Positions 16,575 to 25,594 of a stretch of DNA of 64,000 nucleotides are shown here, in pieces. The DNA is taken from the NCBI GenBank assembly GCA_002729495.1, contig PBYE01000032.1, forward strand, positions 1 through 64,000, given 5' to 3'. The notes below the pieces were generated by a model. It searched no databases. It was given only the letters and a program-made list of their open reading frames with translations, and was not told the DNA's origin. The DNA comes from Chromatiales bacterium (GTDB taxonomy: Bacteria; Pseudomonadota; Gammaproteobacteria; Steroidobacterales; GCA-2729495). A program made the translations under genes and the position numbers. Each line of letters opens with the position of its first letter. Position 1 is the stretch's first letter.

Positions 16575-17644
16575 TGGACTTCACTGTTGCCGACTCGCTC
16601 CAGCAACAACCCCATTGAGCCCGAGATATCCGGTAACGCTCCCGGCATCTCAATTGTGCGCAGCTCGCCCAGCGTTGTCAGCGCGGCAGAAACCGGCGCT
16701 GCGTCCGTGTCCAGGTATTTGCTTATCTGCTGCTCAACTTTCTCCAGAGACTGGGCAAACAATTCGTTGTTGGTGCTTATAAAAGCAAGCCGGGCAATCT
16801 GCAACTCGGCCTTGATGCTTTCCAGTACCAGCACACGTTCGGCGGAGCCCAATTGCGCCACCGTTGGCGTTTCACTCTCCTTGATACTGATGATCCCGTC
16901 GACAACGGTTTTCAACGTTTCAACCAGGCGGTCCCACGGTCCGAGCTCATCCGCCGGCGGTGCGACATTCGGGCTGAACGAGTCCGGTGCAAGCTTGCGG
17001 AAAGGCCAGTTATCTGCCTGCTCAATCAGCGATTGGAGGCGAAATGATATTCCGGCACGGTCAATTGCGGGCAGCGCCTGCAGCGCTGCGATTTCATCGC
17101 TGAGTTTTGCCCTCACCGGATCGAATGAGGGATCGGCTGAGTCACGCAACTTCTCATCTGCCAGTACCAATGCACTTGCGGCGACCTGGGTATTACCTGC
17201 CAGGGCCGCCTGCGCGTTTGCAATGCGCATAAAATAGATTGCTTCAGCCGTCAGCCAGTCTGTGCGGCTTTTCGGGTCTATACCGGGCACGCTGGCAAGT
17301 TGCTGTTCCACCTGCGTAAGGCGCGCCGGCAAATCTCCAGGATCGCTGGCAAGCGAATCCTCGATACCGGCAATGACTGATCCTTGCTGCGACAAGGATT
17401 CAGCCAGCTGCCCGACGCGCCGTTCAACCGCTGCCAGTTTACCGGCATCCGCACTGACCCGGCCCTGGTTTTCGTTGAGCTGCAAAGTGCGGAAAGTGGT
17501 CCAGCTTGCGAGGCCAAGGGCAATCGTAGCGGCCAGCAACGCCAACACGGCGATAAGCGATGATCGGCCGCCCGAGGCTTTTCCGCCGGTTTCCGGGTCC
17601 GATTCGGAGGTCTCGCTTGAGTTTGCTGAAGGGTTCGCGGCCAT
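16571..17644 (-). CDS. hemX: HemX, membrane-anchored heme-cluster protein
   Basis: 357 residues. A single membrane helix near 28-50 (SSLIAVLALLAATIALGLASW) follows a Ser/Glu-rich cytoplasmic start. The periplasmic part has a coiled-coil stretch (LAAVERRVGQLAESLSQQGS) and the HemX blocks DWLTAEAIYFMRIANAQAAL and LVLESIKAELQIARLAFISTNN. Often called uroporphyrinogen-III C-methyltransferase by old annotation, but the catalytic domain is absent. Directly upstream is algR; the usual hemC and hemD between them are missing. Confidence 0.9.
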   Translation of the reverse strand: MAANPSANSSETSESDPETGGKASGGRSSLIAVLALLAATIALGLASWTTFRTLQLNENQGRVSADAGKLAAVERRVGQLAESLSQQGSVIAGIEDSLASDPGDLPARLTQVEQQLASVPGIDPKSRTDWLTAEAIYFMRIANAQAALAGNTQVAASALVLADEKLRDSADPSFDPVRAKLSDEIAALQALPAIDRAGISFRLQSLIEQADNWPFRKLAPDSFSPNVAPPADELGPWDRLVETLKTVVDGIISIKESETPTVAQLGSAERVLVLESIKAELQIARLAFISTNNELFAQSLEKVEQQISKYLDTDAAPVSAALTTLGELRTIEMPGALPDISGSMGLLLERVGNSEVQ

Positions 17645-17678
17645 AGCCGCACTAGTTTAACAGGGGACGAGATGCTTA

Positions 17679-18422
17679 CTAGCGCAGCCGCGCTTTCAGG
17701 TCCTTCACATGCCGGCGGCTTACCTGGCACGGCTCGGAAAGACCGCGGACGTTCGCCAGGTACTGTCCGGATTCAACGCGCTCGACACTTTCGATCGCAC
17801 CGAGGCGCACAAGTGAATTCCTATGCACTCGCACGAAGTGGTCACTGAACTCCTCTTCCAGTGACTTGAGCGATTCATCAATAAGATCGCAGCCTCGGGA
17901 GTGAGTTATACGCACGTATTTCTGATCGGCCTGAAATGCCAGGACATCCTCCACCTGTACAAGTTGAATCCGCCCCGCCTGTGTCACGGCGATACTGCTG
18001 CGTGCGCCCAGCCCCGGATGGTTCCGGGCCAGCTCCACCAGTTGCATCCGGCTTAACCTGACGGCGTACTCGAGTGCGCGAAGCAATCTTTCACGGCGAA
18101 CCGGCTTAAGCAGATAGCCGACGGCATGGGTGTCGAAAGCCTTTACCGCGTACTCGTCGTAGGCGGTTGTAAATATGATGGCAGGAGGGGCCGGCAAACT
18201 GCACAGGTGGCTGGCCACTTCGATGCCATCCATTTCCGGCATACGGATATCAAGCAATACAACATCTGGATGTTGCTGCTCGCAGTGTTCGATTACCGCG
18301 TGCCCGCTTGCCACCTCGGCAACGACATTCCAGCCACCTATATCGGCAACCATGTCACGCAGGCGCGAACGTGCGGGAGCTTCGTCATCTGCAATCAGGA
18401 GTTTAAGGTCGCCGTCAAACAT
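17679..18422 (-). CDS. algR: LytTR-family response regulator, AlgR-like
   Basis: 247 residues. Receiver domain at 1-120 with LIADDEAPARSRL, phosphoacceptor Asp in VVLLDIRMPEMDG (about 58), switch Thr in IIFTTAYDEYAVKAFD and Lys in LLKPVRRERL. C-terminal LytTR DNA-binding domain (about 145-245, IQLVQVEDVLAFQADQKYVRI and FVRVHRNSLVRLGAIESV). Downstream of its sensor (algZ) by five bases and upstream of hemX, as in Pseudomonas, where AlgR controls alginate and other surface traits. Confidence 0.9.
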   Translation of the reverse strand: MFDGDLKLLIADDEAPARSRLRDMVADIGGWNVVAEVASGHAVIEHCEQQHPDVVLLDIRMPEMDGIEVASHLCSLPAPPAIIFTTAYDEYAVKAFDTHAVGYLLKPVRRERLLRALEYAVRLSRMQLVELARNHPGLGARSSIAVTQAGRIQLVQVEDVLAFQADQKYVRITHSRGCDLIDESLKSLEEEFSDHFVRVHRNSLVRLGAIESVERVESGQYLANVRGLSEPCQVSRRHVKDLKARLR

Positions 18423-18427
18423 GATCG

Positions 18428-19567
18428 CTACACCGCCAGGGGAAAGCCGACCAGAACACGAAAATAGTCAGCGGCACTGCGTATTTCCATGCGGGCGCTG
18501 TTGCCATAGGCCAGTTCGAGCCGCTGGCGAATATTGTCCAGCGCGAGTTGGTGACCGTTGCTGCCGCGCTGCTGCGAATCAGGTGCGACGGGGTTCGTAA
18601 CGGTGATAGTCAGACCATCGTCACTGGTCTCTCCCACCACCGTGATAACGCCGCCATCCGCGAGCGGTTCGATGCCGTGATAAATCGCATTTTCCAGCAA
18701 TGGCTGAATTGTCAGGCTGGGGATACGGGTGTCCAGGGGCAGTTCATCGACCTGCCAGTCGACAGTCAGGCGCTCGCCCAGGCGCTGTTCTTCCATGCGC
18801 TGATAAACGCGGGCCACTTCGAATTCTTCTTCCAGGCTGACGGACTCACCGGGCTTGTTCAGCGAGGCTCGCAGTAAGTCGGCCAGGTCTTCTACCGCCC
18901 GCTCGGCAGCCGCTGCGTCCGACCGCGTCAGTGACGCGATGGTATTCATGCTGTTGAACAAAAAGTGCGGGCGTATGCGTGCCTGTAAAGCAGCAATGCG
19001 GGATTCGGCTTCCTTCTCGACGTTGGCACGCCACTGGTGCGTCACATAGAAATACCGTAACACCACACCCGTCACGAGCAATGCGATCCCGGAGTTACGC
19101 GAAATAAACAGCCAGCGCTCCGTTGGAAACATACCGGCCGGATCGAGCAGACTGCGTTGAGCAAATATTTCGACGAAGCGGTAGACCAGTTCCGAACACA
19201 ACACCGTTGTCGCCAGTACGAGCAACAAAGCGAGGGAAGTAGACCAGGGCACCGGCAGCGTGACAAGGCGCGAACGCAACAGCGCCAGTACGCCCGCAGA
19301 GCTGAGCGCCAGCCACATTACAAGCATGGATGTCTTGCCGAGATCGGCCATAAATCCGGTGTCCGAGTAATCGCGAGCCAGCGAGAGCATTACCGCCGCA
19401 ATACAGGAAACAACCAGCAGGATCAGAACGTTGGTAGAAGACCCGAAGTCAGGAAAATAATCGCGCTGAGTACCACCCCCGTGGGCAGGAGTTTTGGACT
19501 CAGATTCAGCTACACCATTTTTTAACGTTGCGTGCTGCATCGGCGCGGGCGGCGTCGAGTTCGTCAT
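18428..19567 (-). CDS. algZ: LytS-type sensor histidine kinase, AlgZ-like
   Basis: Up to 379 residues. Four membrane helices occupy about 45-185, then the His_kinase signature IAALQARIRPHFLFNSMNTIASL with the phospho-His in RPHFLFN, and a GHKL ATPase domain (PSLTIQPLLENAIYHGIEPLADG; SNGHQLALDNIRQRLELAYG). Pairs with the LytTR regulator downstream. The 5' end overlaps the DUF4124 gene by 62 bases from the first ATG, or 35 from the Met at 19540, so the true start may be the inner one. Confidence 0.9.
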   Translation of the reverse strand: MTNSTPPAPMQHATLKNGVAESESKTPAHGGGTQRDYFPDFGSSTNVLILLVVSCIAAVMLSLARDYSDTGFMADLGKTSMLVMWLALSSAGVLALLRSRLVTLPVPWSTSLALLLVLATTVLCSELVYRFVEIFAQRSLLDPAGMFPTERWLFISRNSGIALLVTGVVLRYFYVTHQWRANVEKEAESRIAALQARIRPHFLFNSMNTIASLTRSDAAAAERAVEDLADLLRASLNKPGESVSLEEEFEVARVYQRMEEQRLGERLTVDWQVDELPLDTRIPSLTIQPLLENAIYHGIEPLADGGVITVVGETSDDGLTITVTNPVAPDSQQRGSNGHQLALDNIRQRLELAYGNSARMEIRSAADYFRVLVGFPLAV

Positions 19568-19970
19568 CGCTCAGATACTCCCGTTCGCCGTTCGGCAACT
19601 CTTTGTACAACCTGCGGTTCGTGTTGTACTTCTGTTGCGTGTTCATCGCAGTCACACAGTTATTGGCTTTTCTCTCGGCAGCGGCCGCTTGCAGACTTTG
19701 CTGTTCGTCACGGGCTTCACTATCGAATTCCTTGCGGATCCTGGCGGCAGCAGCCAGTTCGGCATTTTCAACCCTGTCGGCCTTGATTGCGGTCGTATTG
19801 CTGCGCACGATCCTTATAAAAACTTCTTCGTTCTGACCGTTCAGCGACGGCCGGTCCGAATAAATAATCAAACCATTTTCATCGACAGAACGAAAAACGT
19901 TGTCGGCTATCGACGCGTGTGCCAGTAATATCATGGTTAACATGCCGACAATTTGAATTGCTCTCATCAT
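19506..19970 (-). CDS. DUF4124-domain secreted protein
   Basis: About 154 residues from ATG 19970 (MMRAIQIVGMLTMILLAHASIA, a Sec signal peptide). The mature N-terminus NVFRSVDENGLIIYSDRP is the DUF4124 signature. The rest is charged, with an Ala/Glu-rich helix and a C-terminal YLSDDELDAARADAARNVKKWC. Function unknown; probably periplasmic. A longer frame to 20078 lacks a signal peptide and is not used. It overlaps the start of algZ. Confidence 0.75.
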   Translation of the reverse strand: MMRAIQIVGMLTMILLAHASIADNVFRSVDENGLIIYSDRPSLNGQNEEVFIRIVRSNTTAIKADRVENAELAAAARIRKEFDSEARDEQQSLQAAAAERKANNCVTAMNTQQKYNTNRRLYKELPNGEREYLSDDELDAARADAARNVKKWCS

Positions 19971-20233
19971 CTTGTACCCACAATCAGGAATAAGAACTGC
20001 ACCAAAATACCTGGTCATCAGGGCCTCCCCGGACCCGCGAAACCACCAAAAAACAGTGGACGAACCGCTGTGAGCCATTATCCCGGGAGGTTGACGGACA
20101 TAAGGTGAACCAGGTCACATACCCGGTAACCCACGAGATGCGGGCAGCCAAGGGCTCTCAGGATAGCCTGCGCTAAAAGTTGCCGGAAGCGGCGAAATTG
20201 TTGCCAGGCTGCCGTTATGTCGTATTGCGGGGC

Positions 20234-20264
20234 AAAAAAAGGCCGCGATATCGCTATCGCGGCC
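20234..20264 (-). terminator. Rho-independent terminator of glnK-amtB
   Basis: On the minus strand GGCCGCGATA-gcga-TATCGCGGCC forms a 10-bp perfect stem followed by TTTTTTT. It lies 51 bp downstream of the amtB stop. Confidence 0.92.
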
Positions 20265-20314
20265 CGAGAGAGCACAGCCGGACGAAGCCAGGGCCCGACT
20301 GCTGTCAGTTGTTA

Positions 20315-21619
20315 TCAGATGTTGTAGCCACGCTCGTCATGCAGAGTCAAGTCCAGACCCTCGCTTTCCTCGTCCCTGGAAACCCTGAGGCCCATGAACA
20401 GGTCCAGGAGCTTCAGGATGATATAGCTGATCACGCCTGTGTAAGTGATAGTCGCAACAATACCAAGTGCCTGAATACCGACCTGGCTGCCGATATTCAG
20501 GTCCGCGACGCTGCCGCCGAGCGACTGGGCCGCGAATACACCTGTCAGCAACGCGCCGATTATTCCGCCTATGGCATGGACACCGAACACGTCCAGCGAA
20601 TCATCAAAACCGAGTGCATTCTTGAGCTTGGTCGCGGCCAGGTAACAACCAACACCTGATGCCAAGCCAATGGCAATTGCGCCCATTGGTCCGACGGAAC
20701 CAGACGCCGGTGTAATCGCTACAAGGCCTGCTACCGCGCCACTGGCGATACCCAGCACGCTGGGTTTGCCGTGGACCATCCATTCGCTGAACATCCAGCC
20801 GAGCGCGGCGGCGGCAGTTGCGATCTGGGTAACCGCCATCGCCATGCCGGCTACACCGTCTGCCGCAAGTTCGCTGCCGGCGTTAAAACCAAACCAGCCA
20901 ACCCAGAGCATCGCTGCGCCGATAATTGTGTAACCAAGGTTGTTCGGCGGCATCGGGGTTTTCATGTACCCGTCGCGCTTGCCGAGTACGATGCAGGCCA
21001 CGAGACCGGCAATACCCGCATTAATATGCACAACCGTGCCACCGGCGAAGTCGATGATACCAAGGCCACCGAGCCAACCTCCGCTGCCCCATACCCAGTG
21101 GCAAACGGGGGCATACACCAGGGTCAGCCAGATGCCCATGAACCAGAGCATTGCGGAAAACTTCATGCGTTCGGCAAATGCGCCCACGATCAACGCCGGC
21201 GTGATGATGGCGAAGGTCATCTGGAAGGTCATGAACACGGACTCGGGGATCGTGCCCGACATGGCATCAACGGTTACCCCGCGAAGGAACAACTTGTCGA
21301 GACCGCCCCAGAACGGCCCTTCGCCGCCGAAAGCGATGCTGTAACCGATAACGACCCAGAAAATTGTCGCAAGACCGGTTATCGCAAAACACTGCATGAG
21401 TACGGACAGGATATTCTTGCTGCGCACCATGCCGGCGTAAAAAAGTGAAAGGCCGGGAATCGTCATGAACAACACGAGTGCTGTTGCCGTGAGCATCCAC
21501 GCCGTATCCCCGGTGTTCAGTTCATCTGCACCAGCGCTACCAGCCGCCAAAAGCAGGCCTGGAAGCAGGCAGATCTTCAACAGCCGGCCAGTCCGGCCGG
21601 TGCTCGTTGGTAAATTCAT
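20315..21619 (-). CDS. amtB: Ammonium transporter AmtB
   Basis: About 434 residues from ATG 21619, which has AGGAGG nine bases upstream; a longer frame to 21697 lacks such a site. A signal peptide (LLKICLLPGLLLAAGSAGA) precedes 11 membrane helices, as usual for Amt proteins. Family blocks include ALVLFMTIPGLSLFYAGMVRSKN, FAGGTVVHINAGIAGLVA and FDDSLDVFGVHAIGGIIGALLTG with the pore His residues. It conducts ammonium into the cell and is closed by GlnK, encoded 52 bp upstream. Confidence 0.96.
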   Translation of the reverse strand: MNLPTSTGRTGRLLKICLLPGLLLAAGSAGADELNTGDTAWMLTATALVLFMTIPGLSLFYAGMVRSKNILSVLMQCFAITGLATIFWVVIGYSIAFGGEGPFWGGLDKLFLRGVTVDAMSGTIPESVFMTFQMTFAIITPALIVGAFAERMKFSAMLWFMGIWLTLVYAPVCHWVWGSGGWLGGLGIIDFAGGTVVHINAGIAGLVACIVLGKRDGYMKTPMPPNNLGYTIIGAAMLWVGWFGFNAGSELAADGVAGMAMAVTQIATAAAALGWMFSEWMVHGKPSVLGIASGAVAGLVAITPASGSVGPMGAIAIGLASGVGCYLAATKLKNALGFDDSLDVFGVHAIGGIIGALLTGVFAAQSLGGSVADLNIGSQVGIQALGIVATITYTGVISYIILKLLDLFMGLRVSRDEESEGLDLTLHDERGYNI

Positions 21620-21671
21620 TCTCGTTATCCTCCTGATCGGATAAGTTTCTGGGCGGTACCCTGTGGAACAA

Positions 21672-22025
<354 letters not shown>

Positions 22026-22052
22026 CTAAACCCGGTTCGTTATTAAGAAATA

Positions 22053-22079
22053 GGTGGGCGGCACGGCACGCGGCCCACC
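22053..22079 (-). terminator. Hairpin between porin and glnK, possible attenuator
   Basis: Minus-strand GGTGGGC...GCCCACC stem (7 bp, GC-rich loop) followed by TATTTCTT. It may reduce read-through from the porin gene into glnK-amtB or stabilise the mRNA end. Confidence 0.45.
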
Positions 22080-22087
22080 CATTTGCT

Positions 22088-22783
22088 TTAGTTGCTGGAA
22101 ATATCGAAGCTTTTGGTCACTCCAAAAATCAGAGTGTTCTCGGAATCATCATCATCAAACAAATCTTCGTCGCTGTGTACAAAAGAAATGCTGTAGTCAA
22201 ATAGATCCGTCTCTGCCACGGTTAGTGTGTTGGTATAGCCGAATTCGATATAGCTCCCGTCAAAATCGTCGGAGAAGTTTCCATAGGTAGTGTAGAAATG
22301 GCCCCATTCTCCCGTCAGTGAGTAGAAGTTATAATCTTCTTCCGGATCAGTGTCGTACTCACCAATGGCTATATCCAGTGTCAGCCACTGCCAACCGCCA
22401 CTCAAGTTGAGCTCCAGATAATCCTCATCGAAATCATCCGAATAGGTATAGAAAGTAAATCCAGCCCCGTAATTAAAATCACCTGACTCGCCGCTGAAAC
22501 CTCCGTATAGGTCGACTTCAACTCCACTTTCGCCGGAAATAAGTTCGCCCCCTCCAAAAGAATCACCGGAACGCACAGACGAACCCCACGTGCCCAGATA
22601 AAAACCTGATTCCCAGGCGGCATCAATGCCACCCTGAGCCGCTGCTTTGCCATCGGTTTGCGGCAAACCACGGAACAGGTACTCCGTAACGAAACCGGCA
22701 TTGCCCGTGACCTCAACGGCCAGCGCAGGCCCTGTAATGACGCCGAGTAGAAGAGCGGTGGCCGTAATAATTTGTTTCTTCAC
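22088..22783 (-). CDS. TorF-family putative outer-membrane porin
   Basis: 231 residues. Sec signal peptide MKKQIITATALLLGVITGPALA, then a beta-barrel rich in alternating aromatic and acidic residues (GNAGFVTEYLFRGLPQTDG; YTNTLTVAETDLFDYSISFVHS). The start after cleavage is typical of the TorF/TIGR02001 family, which is often next to glnK-amtB and nitrogen-regulated. Probably lets small solutes through the outer membrane in nitrogen limitation. The NtrC and sigma-54 sites upstream support this. Confidence 0.85.
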   Translation of the reverse strand: MKKQIITATALLLGVITGPALAVEVTGNAGFVTEYLFRGLPQTDGKAAAQGGIDAAWESGFYLGTWGSSVRSGDSFGGGELISGESGVEVDLYGGFSGESGDFNYGAGFTFYTYSDDFDEDYLELNLSGGWQWLTLDIAIGEYDTDPEEDYNFYSLTGEWGHFYTTYGNFSDDFDGSYIEFGYTNTLTVAETDLFDYSISFVHSDEDLFDDDDSENTLIFGVTKSFDISSN

Positions 22784-22855
22784 TGTTCGAACCTTTATGT
22801 TGATTGCAAGAAACCAGCGCCGATGTCAGCATCGTTGCGCTCCCTGGTGATCTAA

Positions 22856-22871
22856 AGCAGGAACCGTGCCA
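22856..22871 (-). promoter_or_regulatory. Sigma-54 promoter for the porin-glnK-amtB genes
   Basis: Minus-strand TGGCACGGTTCCTGCT fits the -24/-12 consensus TGGCAC-N5-TTGCW with one change (C for the first T). It lies 73 bp upstream of the porin ATG, downstream of an NtrC-like site. Confidence 0.7.
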
Positions 22872-22935
22872 GCTTTATTTAATAGCCTGTAAATCAGGTA
22901 TTTAAGAAAATTGGCCCCAAAAATGGACCTTGTGA

Positions 22936-22952
22936 AGCACCATAAGGGTGCA
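22936..22952 (-). promoter_or_regulatory. NtrC binding site
   Basis: Minus-strand TGCACCCTTATGGTGCT matches TGCACC-N5-GGTGCA with one terminal mismatch. It lies about 65 bp upstream of the sigma-54 promoter, the usual enhancer distance. A weaker TGCACG...CGTGCA pair follows at 22950-22971. Confidence 0.7.
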
Positions 22953-23041
22953 CGCTGCGCTGGTCGTGCATCGGGATGGGGCAGCTTGTTAAGCTAGTGG
23001 TGTATATATTCCAAGCGCCACCCATATCCGAAGAGGTAGCT

Positions 23042-23314
23042 GTGGACAGAAACATCATCAACGAGTTGGCGGGCAAGCTGGCCAAGGCAGTGCCGGGCGA
23101 AATGCAGGATTTGAAAAGTGACCTCGAGAGCAACTTCCGTAGCCTCTTGCAAAGTGGCCTGGGCAAACTGGACCTGGTCACGCGGGAAGAGTTCAATATA
23201 CAGACAAAGGTGTTGGAACGAACCCGGGAAAAACTTGAGCGCCTGGAGCGTGAACTCGAAGAGTTGCAGGCGACCGACCTGAACGTCGATACTCAGAAAT
23301 CCGGCAACGGCTGA
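23042..23314 (+). CDS. ubiK: UbiK, ubiquinone biosynthesis accessory factor
   Basis: About 90 residues from GTG 23042, which has a GAGG at 23032-23037; an upstream ATG at 22976 gives a non-homologous leader. MDRNIINELAGKLAKAVPGEMQDLKSDLESNFRSLLQSGLGKLDLVTREEFN and the C-terminal coiled coil VLERTREKLERLERELEEL define the UbiK/YqiC family. It forms a complex with UbiJ and promotes aerobic ubiquinone synthesis. Precedes comM. Confidence 0.92.
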   Translation: MDRNIINELAGKLAKAVPGEMQDLKSDLESNFRSLLQSGLGKLDLVTREEFNIQTKVLERTREKLERLERELEELQATDLNVDTQKSGNG

Positions 23315-23349
23315 TCCGGCTACACGTTATTGCTTGCTGATCCTGACCC

Positions 23350-24840
23350 GTGCAACCGGTCACCGTGCACTGTCGTGCTCCGGAAGGGCTAGATTCGCCC
23401 GAGGTAAGTGTAGAGGTCTATCTTGGGCCCGGCCTCCCCGGGCTGTCCATCGTCGGGATGGTCGAAACTGCGGTCAAGGAAAGCCGGGACCGCGTACGTG
23501 CCGCGATCCAGAGCACGGGGTTCTCGATGCCGGACCGGCGTATTGTCGTAAGCCTTGCGCCGGCCGATCTTCCCAAAAGCGGCAGCCGCTATGACCTTGC
23601 GATTGCTATCGGCATCTTGTGTGCATCCGGCCAGGTACCAACAACTTTGCTCAGCCAATGTGAATTTCTTGGCGAGCTCTCGCTGGCCGGCAAACTTCGG
23701 TCGGTCAGTGGTTCACTGCCGGTCGCCATGTGTGCACTGACCCACGGGAGACAGATCATCCTTCCCGCGGCCTGCCGACACGAAGCCGGGCTGCTGAATA
23801 ATGAAAACGTGCTGAGCGCAACCGATCTGCTCGACGTAACTACGTTCCTGCGCGGCGATAGCATGCTGCCTGCCGCCGAGTACTTAAATACCAGGGCCCC
23901 GGCCGACACGCCTGATCTGGCCGATGTCCAGGGACAGGTGATCGCGCGTCGCGCGCTCGAGATTGCCGCTGTCGGCGAACACCATCTGCTGATGAGCGGG
24001 CCACCCGGAACTGGCAAGAGCATGCTGGCGCGTCGACTGGCAACCATTCTTCCCCCGTTGAGCAACGAGGCCTCACTGGAAACAGCAGCAATCTACTCCC
24101 TGCGCGGCGAACACCTTCCAGCCTGGAAAATTCGGCCATTCCGATCACCCCATCATTCGGCCACTGCTGCTGCATTGGCAGGCGGCAGTTCCAATCCGCG
24201 ACCCGGCGAAATTTCACTTGCCCATAACGGCGTACTGTTTCTCGACGAACTGCCCGAGTTTAATCGGGGCACGCTGGAAATTTTGCGTGAACCCCTCGAG
24301 ACGGGCGTCGTGTCGATCGCGCGTGCCAGGCGCACGGTAAATTATCCGGCAAGATTTCAGCTAATCGCGGCGATGAATCCATGCCCCTGCGGTTATCTCG
24401 GAGACCCCCGGCAAGACTGCCGCTGCACATCGGACCAGGTCAGCCGCTATGCGGGACGCGTATCTGGTCCGTTGCTCGACCGCATCGACCTGCGTGTGCA
24501 GCTAAACCGCGAGCCGGTGATGCTAAGCAAAAGGACAACACCGGCGGAGAGCTCGAGCGACGTAAGGCAACGCGTGATCGCCGCTGTTGCGAAACGAACA
24601 AAGCGCGGCAATATCAGCAACGCCCGGCTGGATGCGACCGGACTAACGCGTTGGTGCTGGCCCGACGATGCAGGTGCAAAACTACTGGAGCACGCGGCTA
24701 ATCAGTTCAACCTTTCTCGCCGGGCTTGCAACCGGACACTTCACGTTGCGCGCAGCATTGCTGACCTTGCGGACAGTCCGAAGGTCCGAAAAACTCATGT
24801 TGCCGAAGCGCTGAGCCTGAGAATGCCCGGGCAGGTGTGA
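23350..24840 (+). CDS. comM: ComM/YifB-type AAA+ ATPase
   Basis: 496 residues from GTG 23350 (an in-frame stop lies just upstream). N-terminal Lon-like domain (VEVYLGPGLPGLSIVGM, about 20-36), then the Mg-chelatase-like AAA+ core with Walker A GPPGTGKSMLARRLATILPP (about 216-235), FRSPHHSATAAALAGG, Walker B VLFLDELPEF and the zinc-like CPCGYLGDP segment, and the C-terminal helix bundle. ComM is a helicase that helps branch migration in natural transformation. Its 3' 150 bases plus flanking DNA are duplicated at 37370-37602. Confidence 0.95.
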   Translation: MQPVTVHCRAPEGLDSPEVSVEVYLGPGLPGLSIVGMVETAVKESRDRVRAAIQSTGFSMPDRRIVVSLAPADLPKSGSRYDLAIAIGILCASGQVPTTLLSQCEFLGELSLAGKLRSVSGSLPVAMCALTHGRQIILPAACRHEAGLLNNENVLSATDLLDVTTFLRGDSMLPAAEYLNTRAPADTPDLADVQGQVIARRALEIAAVGEHHLLMSGPPGTGKSMLARRLATILPPLSNEASLETAAIYSLRGEHLPAWKIRPFRSPHHSATAAALAGGSSNPRPGEISLAHNGVLFLDELPEFNRGTLEILREPLETGVVSIARARRTVNYPARFQLIAAMNPCPCGYLGDPRQDCRCTSDQVSRYAGRVSGPLLDRIDLRVQLNREPVMLSKRTTPAESSSDVRQRVIAAVAKRTKRGNISNARLDATGLTRWCWPDDAGAKLLEHAANQFNLSRRACNRTLHVARSIADLADSPKVRKTHVAEALSLRMPGQV

Positions 24841-24922
24841 CACAGGTTACTCAGTTCTTGACAGAAAACCCATATTATTCAGGGTGTTGCCTTGACTTAT
24901 CACCATGGAACGCCCCCATACG
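24694..24922. repeat. Left copy of the comM-3'-end direct repeat flanking the NO island
   Basis: This covers the last 49 codons of comM, the stop, and about 80 bp beyond, up to a putative start ATGGAACGCCCC (24905). The right copy (37370-37602) matches across the end of comM (VRKTH...LSLRMPGQV then TGA), the shared GTTCTTGACAGAAAACCC block, and up to the ATG of a thioredoxin-like gene. The left copy keeps full comM but only a stub of the downstream gene. Confidence 0.8.
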
Positions 24923-24958
24923 ATCCGTAAAGCCAGGGCTGTCCCATCGACTTGTTTC

Positions 24959-25594
24959 TTAATCGTGATCAGAACCCAGGGATTCAACTTCTGGCTCGAA
25001 ATCGAGAGACTTGAGCATTTCTATGCCGATAGAAATATTCTCCCGTGTGGCGCCTTCCATCGCAACGCGCACACGGTTGGCGCCGTGGACTCCGCCTTCG
25101 AAAAATCCCCCCGTATAAGTCGAAGAGATATTTTCACGCAGTAACTCGGTCTTGTCGACCGTACGATAAAGTGTCCAGATCGCATTCATGCCAACGGTCA
25201 TCCGCGGGCTGAATGACGGGGTCTCAACCTTGATGATCCGGATTTCCAGAAAATAAGCCGCATTGCTGGGATCTACAGAGCCTGGAAAAACCTGCTTGAG
25301 ACGAAGCATGGGCAATATTGTTTCGGCTGACCTGGAACTATCGATACCGGAAAAAATGCCATTGGCAACGAGTGCGTCGGTAACGGCCTGCTCAAAATAG
25401 TCTGTCGTAATGCCGGCGGAAGCACCGCTTATACCAACAGTGACCGGGCCCGGAAGGCTGCTTTCCTGCGCCGGCGGATCCTGCGGGGTCGCGGTTTCCG
25501 CGGCTGCCGTAATCGGGCAAAACGACAATGCACCGGCCGCGATGACGGCCAAAACAAAATACCGGGGCTCGCATCGATAGCGAGAAATATTCAT
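24959..25594 (-). CDS. Secreted protein of unknown function
   Basis: 211 residues. A hydrophobic stretch (YFVLAVIAAGALSFCPITAAAE, about 12-33) is a signal peptide after a basic N-terminus. The mature part is Pro/Ser-rich at first, then mixed alpha/beta (SAETILPMLRLKQVFPGS; YFLEIRIIKVETPSFSPRMTVGMNAIW), similar in feel to lipoproteins that form multimers, but no family was recognised. The ATG overlaps the stop of an IS remnant frame on the same strand by one base. Confidence 0.65.
   Translation of the reverse strand: MNISRYRCEPRYFVLAVIAAGALSFCPITAAAETATPQDPPAQESSLPGPVTVGISGASAGITTDYFEQAVTDALVANGIFSGIDSSRSAETILPMLRLKQVFPGSVDPSNAAYFLEIRIIKVETPSFSPRMTVGMNAIWTLYRTVDKTELLRENISSTYTGGFFEGGVHGANRVRVAMEGATRENISIGIEMLKSLDFEPEVESLGSDHD

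Noticed and set aside
22976-23041. 22-codon upstream part of the ubiK frame
   Set aside because: No homology; a GAGG precedes the GTG at 23042 and the family starts there.
24905-25144. 79-residue frame after comM as a real gene
   Set aside because: Only the first codons resemble the thioredoxin-like gene start; the rest is antisense to the secreted protein at 24959-25594.
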